NCBI GenBank assembly: GCA_963082975.1
Contig: OY720346.1
Coordinates: 73,276,767-73,340,766, forward strand
Length of the DNA: 64,000 nt
Source: Labia minor
Lineage: Eukaryota; Arthropoda; Insecta; Dermaptera; Spongiphoridae
Reading direction: 5' to 3'
Below the pieces are notes generated by a model. The model searched no databases, was not told where the DNA came from, and saw only the letters and a program-made list of their open reading frames with translations. Positions 46,987 to 56,977 of the stretch are shown piece by piece. A program made the translations under genes and the position numbers. Within the stretch, counting starts at the first letter, position 1, and every line of letters starts with the position of its first letter.

Positions 46987-47439
46987 TGTTATTTAAAACG
47001 TTTTTTTTTATATTTAATAATATATTATTTTATTCTTTTAAGTTTAATTTTAATTTGATAATTTTTTTTAATATAACAAGGGAAATAGTTCCTATGATAG
47101 ATGATGTTATCCGAAAATTTGCTATTAATGTTATAAATTATTTTGAATTTTTTTCAAAGCCAACTTAATATTTATCCGTCAGATGGCGTGAATGACAATT
47201 CAAATACTAAAAGCAATTCACCGCTAATTACATCACAATAAATTAATTATAATTCAATGATATTTCTTCCATACCTTCTATGGATCCATTGAAATATCTA
47301 TAAAAATTTTCAAAAGTCGATCTCAATATAAAGTTTATGAAAAATCGATTTCAATTTATCAAAAAAGCGGACAGACAGACAGAGACAGAGAGAAGATCAG
47401 ACAGACATGCAGCGCAGATGATAAAAACAGTATAAAAAA

Positions 47440-48021
47440 GCTGGAGTGTCTCCACTCGACTATCTCGCAATTTGAATTGGATTAAATAACATAATATATT
47501 ATATTTAAATTAAATTTAATTAATTATAAATTATAAATAATAAATATTAAACCAGCGCATGTTTGGCTTTTTATTGATGGCACCATGGCACGTGTTGGCG
47601 CGTGACATTTGCAGTGTTAAAAAATTAATTCTGGTACTTTCAGCAATTCAATCAAGCTGAAATTCTATATATAGCAGTTTTATACAATTATTAATCATGT
47701 GAAAAATTATCAAACATATATTTTTATTTTTACGGTCACTTTAGAGGAAAAAAAATCAAAACGTTGTAGGTAATGACCCTCTTCCGGTTGAGCTACATTT
47801 CTCAAAAGTTGATAGAAAACTACGAATTTTGAATAATGTCCATGTACCAAATTTCATCATTTTAGCTCAAACCGTTTTTGCGTAATCTTGTCTACATACA
47901 TACACACACACACACAGACATTTTTCTCAACCTTAGTGAAAATGATTCAGGAACCTTCAAAACGTATAAAAACATCAAAATCTCAACATCGAAAATTTTC
48001 GTGATCGCAATACTATCTCTG
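47440..48021 (+). mobile_element. Family A element, copy A7, lacking the last bases
   Basis: It is complete from GCTGGAGTGTCTCCACTCG through the Helentron-like body, cassette and (CA)n to AATACTATCTCTG. The final GCGAGATAGT is missing, so the terminal hairpin is lost. Close in sequence to A8. Confidence 0.8.
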
Positions 48022-48903
48022 ACCATTGGCAAAAGATAATCCGGATGGGATATTCAAGTTCAAGAAAAAAGATATTCAAGGATTTATATTTGGTGTTTAC
48101 CAAGAATAGGAGGAAATTTTAAAGTGTATTTAGAAAAAAAAAGAAATCATGAATTAAACACATTTTGTTAAGTTCTAAAACATCTTATTTTAACTGATCT
48201 TAATATTTTTAATTAATATAATATACTATTATAAATTATTAATTGTAAGGAGAAAAAATAAATTTCAGGGTTCTATCGATTGAAAATATTCTTAATTTTT
48301 ACAGACTTGTATTAATTTATGAGACTAAAAGTTTGAGAAACCATATAATAAATAATCTGTAGTTATATTATATATAACTATTTATTTTTCTATTATATAT
48401 AAAGAATATAGGAACGGATATGGAATTGAATAAGTAAAACAAAATTAATTCACAAATTTCATTTTATAATAATTATTAATATTCATGAATTATTATTATT
48501 AATATTAATTAAGATATACATTACAAATATTAAATACAATCGTCTTTTTTTAAATAAAACATCAATTACTATATAATGAACAAGAATAGATTTGATTTTA
48601 ATATATACATTATATGACTTAAATAATAAAATAATTTTACTTTATACAATTTTATTAATTATTTTAAATTATTTAAAAAATAATTTAATTTAAATGAAAT
48701 TAAAAAAAAAAAAAAAAATTAAAAAATGTTTATTTATTATTTTGCTACATAATTATTAAAAAGTATAATATACTATTTATTATTTGCCTTCTAGGAAACT
48801 ATATATGAATATTTTTAATATTATTATTATACAATATAAATCTTAAATATTAAAATAACAAACTTTTATAACCATCCTAAGAAATATTTATAAATATTTA
48901 TTT
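48022..48903. other. 3' flank of the first F-box/LRR gene, shared with the second
   Basis: From about 48540 (TAAATAAAACATCAATTACT) to the gene the sequence runs in parallel with 56630-56977 beside the second gene. It therefore belongs to the duplicated segment. 48022-48530 is unshared A/T-rich DNA. Confidence 0.65.
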
Positions 48904-50307
48904 TTAATACAATAAATAAGTAGACGGTAAAATGGAATATTGAAATTGTTCATCAAAACTTTCGATAATACTTGCCCAAGGTAACAATTGTTTAAAATTC
49001 AGACCTATATCTGGAGTATACAAATTAGATGGCCAGTTTATACCACCAGAATGATAATCTTTTTGTTGAATGTTCAATGTATGAAGACGCAATTTATTTT
49101 TCATTCTGCTAAAATCAATTTTTATCTTTGTGTCATCAAGAATTAATTGATAGAATTTTTTACATTGAAAAATGTGTTCAAGTACTTCATTACATATTAA
49201 TGTACATCCCAACAAAGATAAAATATTTAATTTTTTTATTTTATGGATGTCCTCTAGATCACTAGAAATTAATGAAGGACAGTATTCTAATCGGAGATCT
49301 GTTAAATTTTCAAACAGATTAAACATATTCAAGGCATTTTTCTGGACATCTTGGCAATAAATTATTCTCAAATGTGTTAATGGTAAACTTTTTTTAAGAA
49401 ACACTTTAACTAGTTGCTCTGTAAATGATTGAATTCGCCACAAACTTACTTTTTTCAATTTACCTAATGGTGCACTTTCAAAATATTCCCTGAGAATTTC
49501 TTCTGGGCCAGAATATCTCATCTGTAGGTGTTCTAAATTTTCTAATTTTGACAAATAAGATGGCCAAGTTTTATTTTTAGAATGAAAAGCGATTTCTAAT
49601 TTTCTTAAATTAGTGAAGTTAACAATTGTTTTCAATGGTTCAATTGTTTTTATCAAAAAAGACGGCACATTTAATGTTACAAGTTTGTTCATTTTCATAA
49701 ATAATTTCTTAGTTAAAAATTGTTCATGCATACCTTGACATGGAAGACTTAACTTTTTTAAATTTGGACAAAAATAATTAATAGCCCATAGAAAAATATC
49801 ATTCATTTCCATGAACCCATATATAATAATTTCTTCTACATTATTGTAAATAGGACAAGTTGGTAATGTACCTTTTTGGATATCCATTTTTAAGTTTTTT
49901 AGAAGATCTTGTATTTTATATACGATATCGAGTTGAAAGAATAAAATTTCAAAATTAATTTGTTTTAATCGTGTCAAGGATATATGTTTTATCAACTCGA
50001 TTAAAAATTCATAATTATCCTCACTTACATAAACAGTTTCTATTAAAAAATAGAATCGTGAAAAAAACTGTTCAGCCATGTCGAAATGAGGAGCGTCGAA
50101 TGAAATAGCAGACAAAGAAGAGACAATTCCACACTCGACAATCACTTGATAATAATATGGATTTTCACTAATAATAACCAATTCTTGTATTGTCAAATAT
50201 TTCAGAATATTACCAACTAATTCTTTCTGTAATCTCCACATATGATGACCAAATTTTTTATCACAACTGTAATTAACAGTTGTGTGTGTTTCATTTATAG
50301 AAAACAT
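48904..50307 (-). CDS. F-box/leucine-rich-repeat-like protein, paralogue 1
   Basis: 467 codons from the ATG at 50307. An in-frame extension to 50430 has no ATG and is not conserved in the paralogue. An F-box-like segment lies near residues 25-60 (LQKELVGNILKYLTIQELV, cf. LPxELxxxIxxxL). It is followed by leucine/isoleucine-rich repeats of about 25 residues (for example FCPNLKKLSLP, LVTLNVP, FTNLRKLEIAF, LENLEHLQMRY, FENLTDLRLEYC, IKKLNILSLLGC). The design is that of SCF substrate adaptors: F-box binds Skp1, repeats bind the target. The substrate is unknown. The frame is intact and A/T-rich like its host. It is a tandem paralogue of 56978-58402. A family A element (A8) sits about 150 bp upstream of the start codon and could affect the promoter. 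'F-box' is inferred by pattern, not by alignment. Confidence 0.75.
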   Translation of the reverse strand: MFSINETHTTVNYSCDKKFGHHMWRLQKELVGNILKYLTIQELVIISENPYYYQVIVECGIVSSLSAISFDAPHFDMAEQFFSRFYFLIETVYVSEDNYEFLIELIKHISLTRLKQINFEILFFQLDIVYKIQDLLKNLKMDIQKGTLPTCPIYNNVEEIIIYGFMEMNDIFLWAINYFCPNLKKLSLPCQGMHEQFLTKKLFMKMNKLVTLNVPSFLIKTIEPLKTIVNFTNLRKLEIAFHSKNKTWPSYLSKLENLEHLQMRYSGPEEILREYFESAPLGKLKKVSLWRIQSFTEQLVKVFLKKSLPLTHLRIIYCQDVQKNALNMFNLFENLTDLRLEYCPSLISSDLEDIHKIKKLNILSLLGCTLICNEVLEHIFQCKKFYQLILDDTKIKIDFSRMKNKLRLHTLNIQQKDYHSGGINWPSNLYTPDIGLNFKQLLPWASIIESFDEQFQYSILPSTYLLY

Positions 50308-50460
50308 CTTCTGAACAAATTGAAAAGTACACTCAGACGATGTGGACTTGGTGAGATGCAGAGAGCAAATGGTAGGTGAAGGAAATGGAGGGTGCCGTTC
50401 AAGCCGAAAAAAGGTGAATAAAAGGGGCAACCAATCACAAGACCTCTTAAGTAAAAATTA

Positions 50461-51084
50461 GCTGGAGTGTCTCCACTCGACTATCTCGCAATTTGAATTG
50501 GATTAAATAACATAATATATTATATTTAAATTAAATTTAATTAATTATAAATTATAAATAATAAATAATAAATATTAAACCAGCCCACGTTTGGCTTTTT
50601 GTTGATGGCACCACGTCACGTGTTGGCGCGTGAGATTTGCCTTGTTAAAAAATTAATTCTGGTAATTTCAGCTAATCAATCAAGCTGAAATTCTATATAT
50701 AGCAGTTTTATACAATTATTAATCATGTGAAAAATTATCAAACATATATCTTTATTTTTACGGTCACTTTAGAGGAAAAAAAATCAAAACGTTGTAGGTA
50801 ATGACCCTCTTCCGGTTGAGCTACATTTCTCAAAAGTTGATAGAAAACTACGAATTTTGAATAATGTCCATGTACCAAATTTCATCATTCTAGCTCAAAC
50901 CGTTTTTGCGTAATCTTGCCTACATACATACACACACACATACACACATACACACACAAACACACACAGACATTTTTCTCAACCTTAGTGAAAATGATTC
51001 AGGAACCTTCAAAACGTATAAAAACATCAAAATCTCAACATCGAAAATTTTCGTTATCGCAATACTATCTCTGGCGAGATAGTA
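50461..51084 (+). mobile_element. Family A element, copy A8, full length (reference copy)
   Basis: This is the most complete copy: GCTGGAGTGTCTCCACTCG, subterminal ACTATCTCGC, CACGTCACGTGTTGGCGCG, CTTCCGGTTGAGCTAC, ACCAAATTTCATCATTCTAG, (CA)n, CAACCTTAGTGAAAATG and the terminal hairpin ACTATCTC-TGGC-GAGATAGT. The matching place upstream of the second F-box gene lacks it and reads straight through, giving an empty site that defines both ends to within a base or two. There is no target duplication beyond shared A/T. Confidence 0.85.
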
Positions 51085-51290
51085 ATAAGAAGAGACTGAG
51101 GTTAGAACCTAATTTCTACCTCCCTCTTATATTATTTCAATATTTTGATTTTCTTATTTTTTTTAATCTCTCTTTGTAAAGATGAAATTATAACTTTCAA
51201 ATGATTTTAATTGTAATCATTTAAAAGTCAGAAATTATAATTATTAATCATTCCCTCGAGATATACTACCAAAACATTTTTCAGATCATC
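51085..51290. other. Upstream flank of F-box gene 1, shared with gene 2
   Basis: TACCTCCCTCTTATATTATT and TTTAATCTCTCTTTGTAAAG run in parallel with 58600-58680 and resume the alignment interrupted by A8. Confidence 0.7.
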
Positions 51291-54200
51291 TCCCGTTGGC
51301 TCTGAAATATAAATATAATGATTATGAGACAACCGATTCCATTGTGATGCTTCCTAAATTGAAATGGATTGATGGGAGAAGGGATAATTTTAATAAGGAG
51401 GTAGTTAGGGCATTGATATCGAGTCCAATGATGGGTGATTCGTCAATGGAGACAGATCATTTAACAAATATATTATATGAAATAGCTATTAAAAATAATA
51501 TGTCTTATGATAATAATAAAAATATATTGAAATTCGTAAATAGCTGGTATATGATTACAAATGTTATAAATTAAGAAAAAAAAAATTATATATAGCATTG
51601 TATCTTCTTAGAAAGAATAATTTTAAAATATTTTAAATCGAATTATCTTAAAATTAGAAATGAATATAAAAATAAATGCAAAATAAAGAAACAGTTATAT
51701 TTAGATAATCTAATAAGTCAATTTAATAAAGTAAATAATAATAAAGAATTTTGGTGTCTGGTACGTCGTTTTAAAAATAAAAAATTTAATACCGATAAAA
51801 ATATTCTGCCGGTTGCATGGATGAATTATTTTAAGAAGTTGTTAAACCCTTCGCTTTTGGGTTCAAGTGTAAGTTATGCGGAGCCATTATAATTGTTGAA
51901 TATTTAGATAGCCCTTTTTTGATGTCTGAATTGGTAAGGGTGTTGAATAAAGCTAAAAGTAATAAAGCTCCTGGTCTAGACAGAATTACTTACGAATTTT
52001 ATAAAGATGTTTCAAATCTTTTTTTGGAGAAACTCCTTACTTGTTTTAATAGGATTTTTGAAAATGGAATTGTTCCAAGGGGTTTCAGAGATTCAATCCT
52101 ATTTCCAATACATAAAAAGCGGGAGTGTCCTCCCCTAGACTTTCCCGCATATAAATAGGTATAAAGAGTTGTGAATGAATATTTAGAATGTGTAAACTTG
52201 GTATTGATAAAGAGCCAGTTCGTGTTAGTTTATTGGTGTCAAATTTGATATTTGGTAACATTTATATATATATATATAGAATAAAGTACTACTTCCGGTT
52301 AACTGATATTTTAAATGTAAAATATCTGGAAGAAAACTGTACCTTTACTTAAAAAAGGTAAACGCTACTTGTATAGGTAAAATGTCACTTCCGGTAGTCA
52401 GATCATGATGAAATATGGTATCTGAATTTTTTTCATATTTTTAAATCTATATACAAAATAGGAAGCAAATATCTAGAAGCAAACTGGTACTTTACTTGAA
52501 AGGTAAACGCAACCAGTGTAGGTAAAGTACCACTTCCGGTTAACCGATTTTGACGAAATTTTGATAGAAATCTACAAACTGTGTATAATATCGGTGTACC
52601 AAATTTCGAAGTCCTAGCTTGATTAGTTACCGAGTAAATTTGCTCCCAGACATTACATACATACATACATACATACATACACACACAGACATAATTCGAA
52701 AAATGGTATTTTCCGACTCTGGGAGGTCTAAAACGTCAAGGTCTATCGAAATCTCGAAGTCGAAATTTTTGACGATTCCAATACTTCCCTTATACGAAGT
52801 ATGCGGGAAAGTAAAAAGGGACTGACTAGTGAAGTATCGAATCATAGGGGGATTTCTTTTAATAATGTTGTGAGTAAATTGTTCACAGGGTTATTGTTAA
52901 ATAGAATCACTAGTTGGATAAATAACATGAATATAATAGGGGAATTTCAAGCAGGATTCCGAAGTAATTATTCAACTGTGGACAATATCAACATCATTAT
53001 TAACATAATTAACCTCCGGTTAAATAAAAAAAAGAAAAAGTCTTTGCATTCTTCGTGGATTTCTCCTCCGCATTCGATCGAGTTGATAGACAGGCTCTAT
53101 ATTACAAATTATTGAATTTAGGAATGTCTACCAAGGTAGTTAAAATAATAAAAAGTCTGTATACAGACACACAGGTTAGTGTGTGGTGTGGAGAAGAGCT
53201 AACTCAAGCATTTGAAACAACTATGGGAGTGAAACAGGGATGTCTGCTAAGTCCAACGCTATTCTCATTGTTTGTGAATGATATAGAGGATTTTATGGAG
53301 GGGGGGTGACCATTGGTGAAACTAGAATTAAGATGCTGGCCTATGCGGATGACATTTTTAGGCCCGGAAAAGATAGTGCTACAAAGGATGATAAGCACAT
53401 TAGAGAATTATTGTAAGATATGGAATTTGGTAGTAAATTTGGAAAAATCCAAGATAGTAGTATTTAGAAATGGTGGGCGTCTTGGGGCGGGAGAAAATTG
53501 GTATTTTGGAGGAAAAAAAGTGGAAATAGTGAATAAATACAAGTATCTTGGAATTAGAGTATCGTCGGGGTTAGCAATGGGATGGCATTTTAAGGAGAAA
53601 AAGGAGAGGGCCACATTTGCTCTTAATTCCTTTAATAGAATCCTATTAAATGATAAAATAAATTGGAATTCTAAGTTGAAAATCTTTAATTCAGTGTCAC
53701 GTTCAATAATATACTATGGTGCCCAGATGTGGGGATATAAGAGTTATGATGAGGTTGAAGTACCTTTTAAATTCTTCGTCAAAAAATGTTTTCATCTGCC
53801 AAGGAATACCCCCGATTATATATTATACTTGGAAACAAACCTCTCTCACCAACTTATATATACACTTTAAAATTACACTTGGATTACATAATAAAATGTT
53901 TAAAAATGACACATAATAGATATCCATTTGTAGTAATAAAAGAAATTATATAAACAATAAGATTTCATGGTTTAAGGACTGGCAAAGTTTGTGTGAAAAG
54001 TGTAACCTTAACATTTAGTGATACCCTTAATGGTAAAATCAGTTCAAAATTTATAGTATATGAAATGAAAAAAATAATAGTAAGTGATGTAATGGAGAGG
54101 GTGAACAAAAGTGAAAGACATACAATTTATAAACAATTAGAAAGATTTGAATATGAAAATGGAGAGATGAGAGTAAATAATAGGAGTTGGCTGATGAAAA

Positions 54201-54480
54201 TTCGAGGAGAATTGTTATATTTAAATAAATATATATTCGGAGACCAAGTCAAAATATGCTCATTATGTAATCTTTCGGAGGAGGTGGATACTTTCCATTT
54301 CATTGCGAGATGTCCCATCTTGAGGGAGTTTAGAATCAGGGCACTCGGCAGGGAAATGCTTACCTTTGAGGAATTCAAAGAGTATCTTGAAGGGTACCCC
54401 CCGACTGGCAGAGACTTGTCAAATATAGTAGGGAGGCCTGGAAATACAGGTACTCTCTAATAAGGGAGTTTCGTTTGTGA
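51291..54480 (+). pseudogene. Non-LTR retrotransposon with RT domain, decayed and interrupted
   Basis: In order, over several frames: KAKSNKAPGLDRITYEFYK and LFPIHKK; then, after a 0.7 kb insertion, NHRGISF, IGEFQAGFRSNYSTVDNI, FVDFSSAFDRVDRQALYYKL, MGVKQGCLLSPTLFSLFVND and MLAYADD; then, past more frames, NKYKYLGIRVSSGLAMGWHF and a zinc-binding CSLCNLSEEVDTFHFIARC. These are RT motifs 1 to 7 including the catalytic YADD, plus a CCHC-like C-terminus. The Jockey/CR1/L1-like group cannot be refined by eye. Several frameshifts and stops make it inactive. Confidence 0.85.
52119..52812 (+). mobile_element. Family B Helentron-like element inserted in the LINE
   Basis: It starts GCGGGAGTGTCCTCCCC with GACTTTCCCGCA and ends GAAGTATGCGGGAAAGTAA. 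TTTCCCGC/GCGGGAAA form the subterminal inverted repeat, and ATACTTC/GAAGTAT a 3' hairpin. Inside are CTTCCGGTTAACCG, TGTACCAAATTTCGAAG, CTAGCTTG, (CATA)n and CAGACATAATTCG. The RT frame resumes exactly (HKK before, GLTSEV after), so both ends are defined. Insertion was in an A-run. Confidence 0.85.
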
Positions 54481-54639
54481 TCTTTAATTTCTGATGTTAA
54501 AACTTCTAATTGTGATTTTTTAAGGTGAAACGGAGATATTTCATTGAATGTATATAAATTAATTTCCAAACATAATTATATATAATATATAGCAGGGGTG
54601 GCCAACACGTCGACCGCAAAGGCTTTAAAAGTAGCCGGC

Positions 54640-54800
54640 GAAGCCAAAGTTGGAAAAGTTGAAAGGTAAAGGACATGATTTTTCCATGGGAGAGGGAAGG
54701 CAGAAAAAATCATGAGCTCACGTGAGGGCAGGAACGCCAATCCCTGAAATAGAATTATTATAGAAAAGAATCTACCCGTTACCCAGGATATTATTTTTAA
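54640..54800 (+). repeat. Fragment of the 1.2 kb duplicated block
   Basis: GGTAAAGGACATGATTTTTC, CATGAGCTCACGTGAGGGCA, CGCCAATCCCTGAAATAGAA and TAGAAAAGAATCTAC match the 3' part of the blocks at 42.3 and 56.2 kb. Another copy of this subunit shows it is dispersed as a repeat, not only duplicated with the genes. Confidence 0.75.
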
Positions 54801-55319
54801 ATTTATTAAAAATTAATTTTACATTTCATGAAACTTATTCAATTTTTTCTTATTGCTTCATATATAAAAACAATAAAATTATTTCCTTCCTTTTCAAGTA
54901 ATTTTTATGTTATTTGAAGTTATTTATTTTTGAATAAAAAATTTGTGAAAATAGAATAGAATAGAATAGAATAGCCGTTTCAATGTTAAAATACAAAAAA
55001 GAAGGAATGATTGGGATGGAAAAGTTGGTTAAATCGATTTATTAAAATAATTCGTATTAATTTATTTGTCGTATAATACGTAGTATAATTAATTTGTATA
55101 TAATTTCATTTAACAAAGGGGAAATAATATAATTTATTTTGAAAATAAAGTCAAAGGCAGTTGAATCTCATCCATTGGGGGTAAGCAATGCAGCATTGCT
55201 ATGCTGTCCCCTTCAAGGTCACCGAGAAGCAAAGCATTGGAGGAGGGGGCGAAATTTATTAAATATATATAATTAATATATCAGTAAAAAGTTAAAAATC
55301 TATATATATTATATAAAAT
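54801..55319. other. Spacer with (TAGAA)4
   Basis: A short TAGAA array lies at 54953-54975. A somewhat G+C-richer patch occurs at 55160-55250. No gene was seen. Confidence 0.4.
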
Positions 55320-56490
55320 TAAATTTTTATTTGAATCTTTTCTAAAATTTATTAAACTTCATTTAAATTAATAGGAATAAATAAATTTACAATTAATTCT
55401 TGATTGAGGGATGATTTTAGTGGTGACGCCGGTCAACGTCTTCCACTGGAAAGGGAATGGCAACTGATTGCGCTCGAAGCACACCGACAGGCAAGCATGC
55501 AGGCCAGGAGGGAGGGTGGGTGGGGGGAGATGAGGTGGCGGGGGGGTTCAACATGGCGGCAAATCTTTTCAATCTGTCAAAATTCAATAATTAATATTTA
55601 ATAAACGAAGCATCGTAAAATTATATAATAGTAGTGAAAATGTATCTACGTTTCATGATGAATTGATTCGTATAGGTTTTATCTGTTGTTATGAGGCAAG
55701 ATTTTTGTTGAACTGTAAAAATAAACCGATATTAAAATTAATTAAAAATTTCCATGTAATGATAGAAAAAATCAATTTTATTTAGAATCTGGCTAAAATT
55801 ATGGTCAATGGATTGATCTTGGTCACAATTTACAAGATTTAGTCAAAAATTTTAATAAAATGAAATCCATTGATTTGATTGGTTTTTCTAATTTTCCAAA
55901 ACGTGCTATAAATATGAGTTCCAAGTTTTTACTAATATGAAGCGTTGAGGAGGTGGGTCCTCTCAGAGGCACATAAGACATGTCTCACTCGTGAATATAC
56001 GGGGTTTTGCTATTCGAAAAAGTGACGTAATCTGGATATATTTGAATTAATTCAAATATATATAGGAGACTCTTAAAGAGTCTCCTATAAGAGACAAGAT
56101 TTCAATTTTTTTTTCTTTTTAATGATGCTATGCTAGGTATTCTCCTTCATCCATATAAATTTGATTTTTTGAATGATCAGGGGAGGGGGGGGGAGAGTAA
56201 GAGTAAGGGAATGGATGGAAAGGCGTCAATGGGTAAAGGACATGATTCCTCCAGGTAGAAGAGGGATTTAGAAGAAATCATGAGCTCACGTGAGGGCAGG
56301 AACGCCAATCCCTGAAATAGAATTCTTTTCTACTGGATTTATAGAAAAGAATCTACTCGCTACCCGGGATTTTACTTTGAAATTTATTAAAAAATAATTT
56401 TAGATCATAATCATCCTATATGTTATTACATCTTTTATATACCATATATTTATATATTTTTCTTATCCCGATAATTTATATACTTTTTAT
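55320..56490 (+). repeat. 1.2 kb duplicated block, copy 2
   Basis: Collinear with 41405-42607. It keeps the G-quadruplex motif (55510-55526) and the GGAGACTCTTAAAGAGTCTC palindrome. The long hairpin of copy 1 is reduced to TTTGAATTAATTCAAA. It lies just downstream of the second F-box gene's 3' flank. The small ORF within it is incidental. Confidence 0.8.
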
Positions 56491-56977
56491 CCAAGGGCTT
56501 CCTTTTCACAAAAAAAACCGTTTAGTCCTAGACTACTCTACTCTACCCAAATTTCGCCTCTACCTCCCCCTCCTCTCATATCCATTCCAAAATTAAATAA
56601 TATATACATTAAAAATATAAAATCAATCTTCTTTTTTTAAATAAAACATCAATAACTATATAATGAACAAGAATAGATTTGATTTTAATATATACATTAT
56701 ATGACTTAAATAATAAAATAATTTTACTTTATACAATTTTATTAATTATTTTAAATTATTTAAAAAATAATTTAATTTAAATGAAATTAAAAAAAAAAAA
56801 TTAAAAAATGTTTATTTATTATTTTGCTACATAATTATTAAAATGTATAATATACTATTTATTGCGCTCTGAGAAACTATATATAAATATTTTTAATATA
56901 GATATACAATATAAATTTTAAATATTAAAATAATAAACTTTTATAACCATTATAAGAAATATTTATTTTTAATAAGG
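56491..56977. other. 3' flank of the second F-box/LRR gene
   Basis: From about 56630 the sequence is parallel to 48540-48903 beside the first gene, including ATGAACAAGAATAGATTTG. It marks the downstream extent of the gene duplication. Confidence 0.65.

Larger units (their letters stand above)
43190..47410. repeat. 4.2 kb composite foldback
   Basis: The outer left arm (43190-43390: ATCGATTTTTTATTG, AGATATTTCAATGGATCC) is the inverse of 47200-47400. A second arm (43570-43820: ATTTGACTTGAATTTTCAT, AATGCGCCCAACGTTTTT) is the inverse of 46530-46760. The centre (43830-46440) has no transposase-like ORF. Arms are diverged and broken by indels, so this is an old large inverted-repeat element or two opposed copies of a family that also left a trace near 7.8 kb. 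Confidence 0.65.

Noticed and set aside
50308-50430. N-terminal extension of F-box gene 1 by 41 codons
   Set aside because: The frame is open but begins with TTG, and the matching stretch in the paralogue carries indels, so it is 5' UTR.
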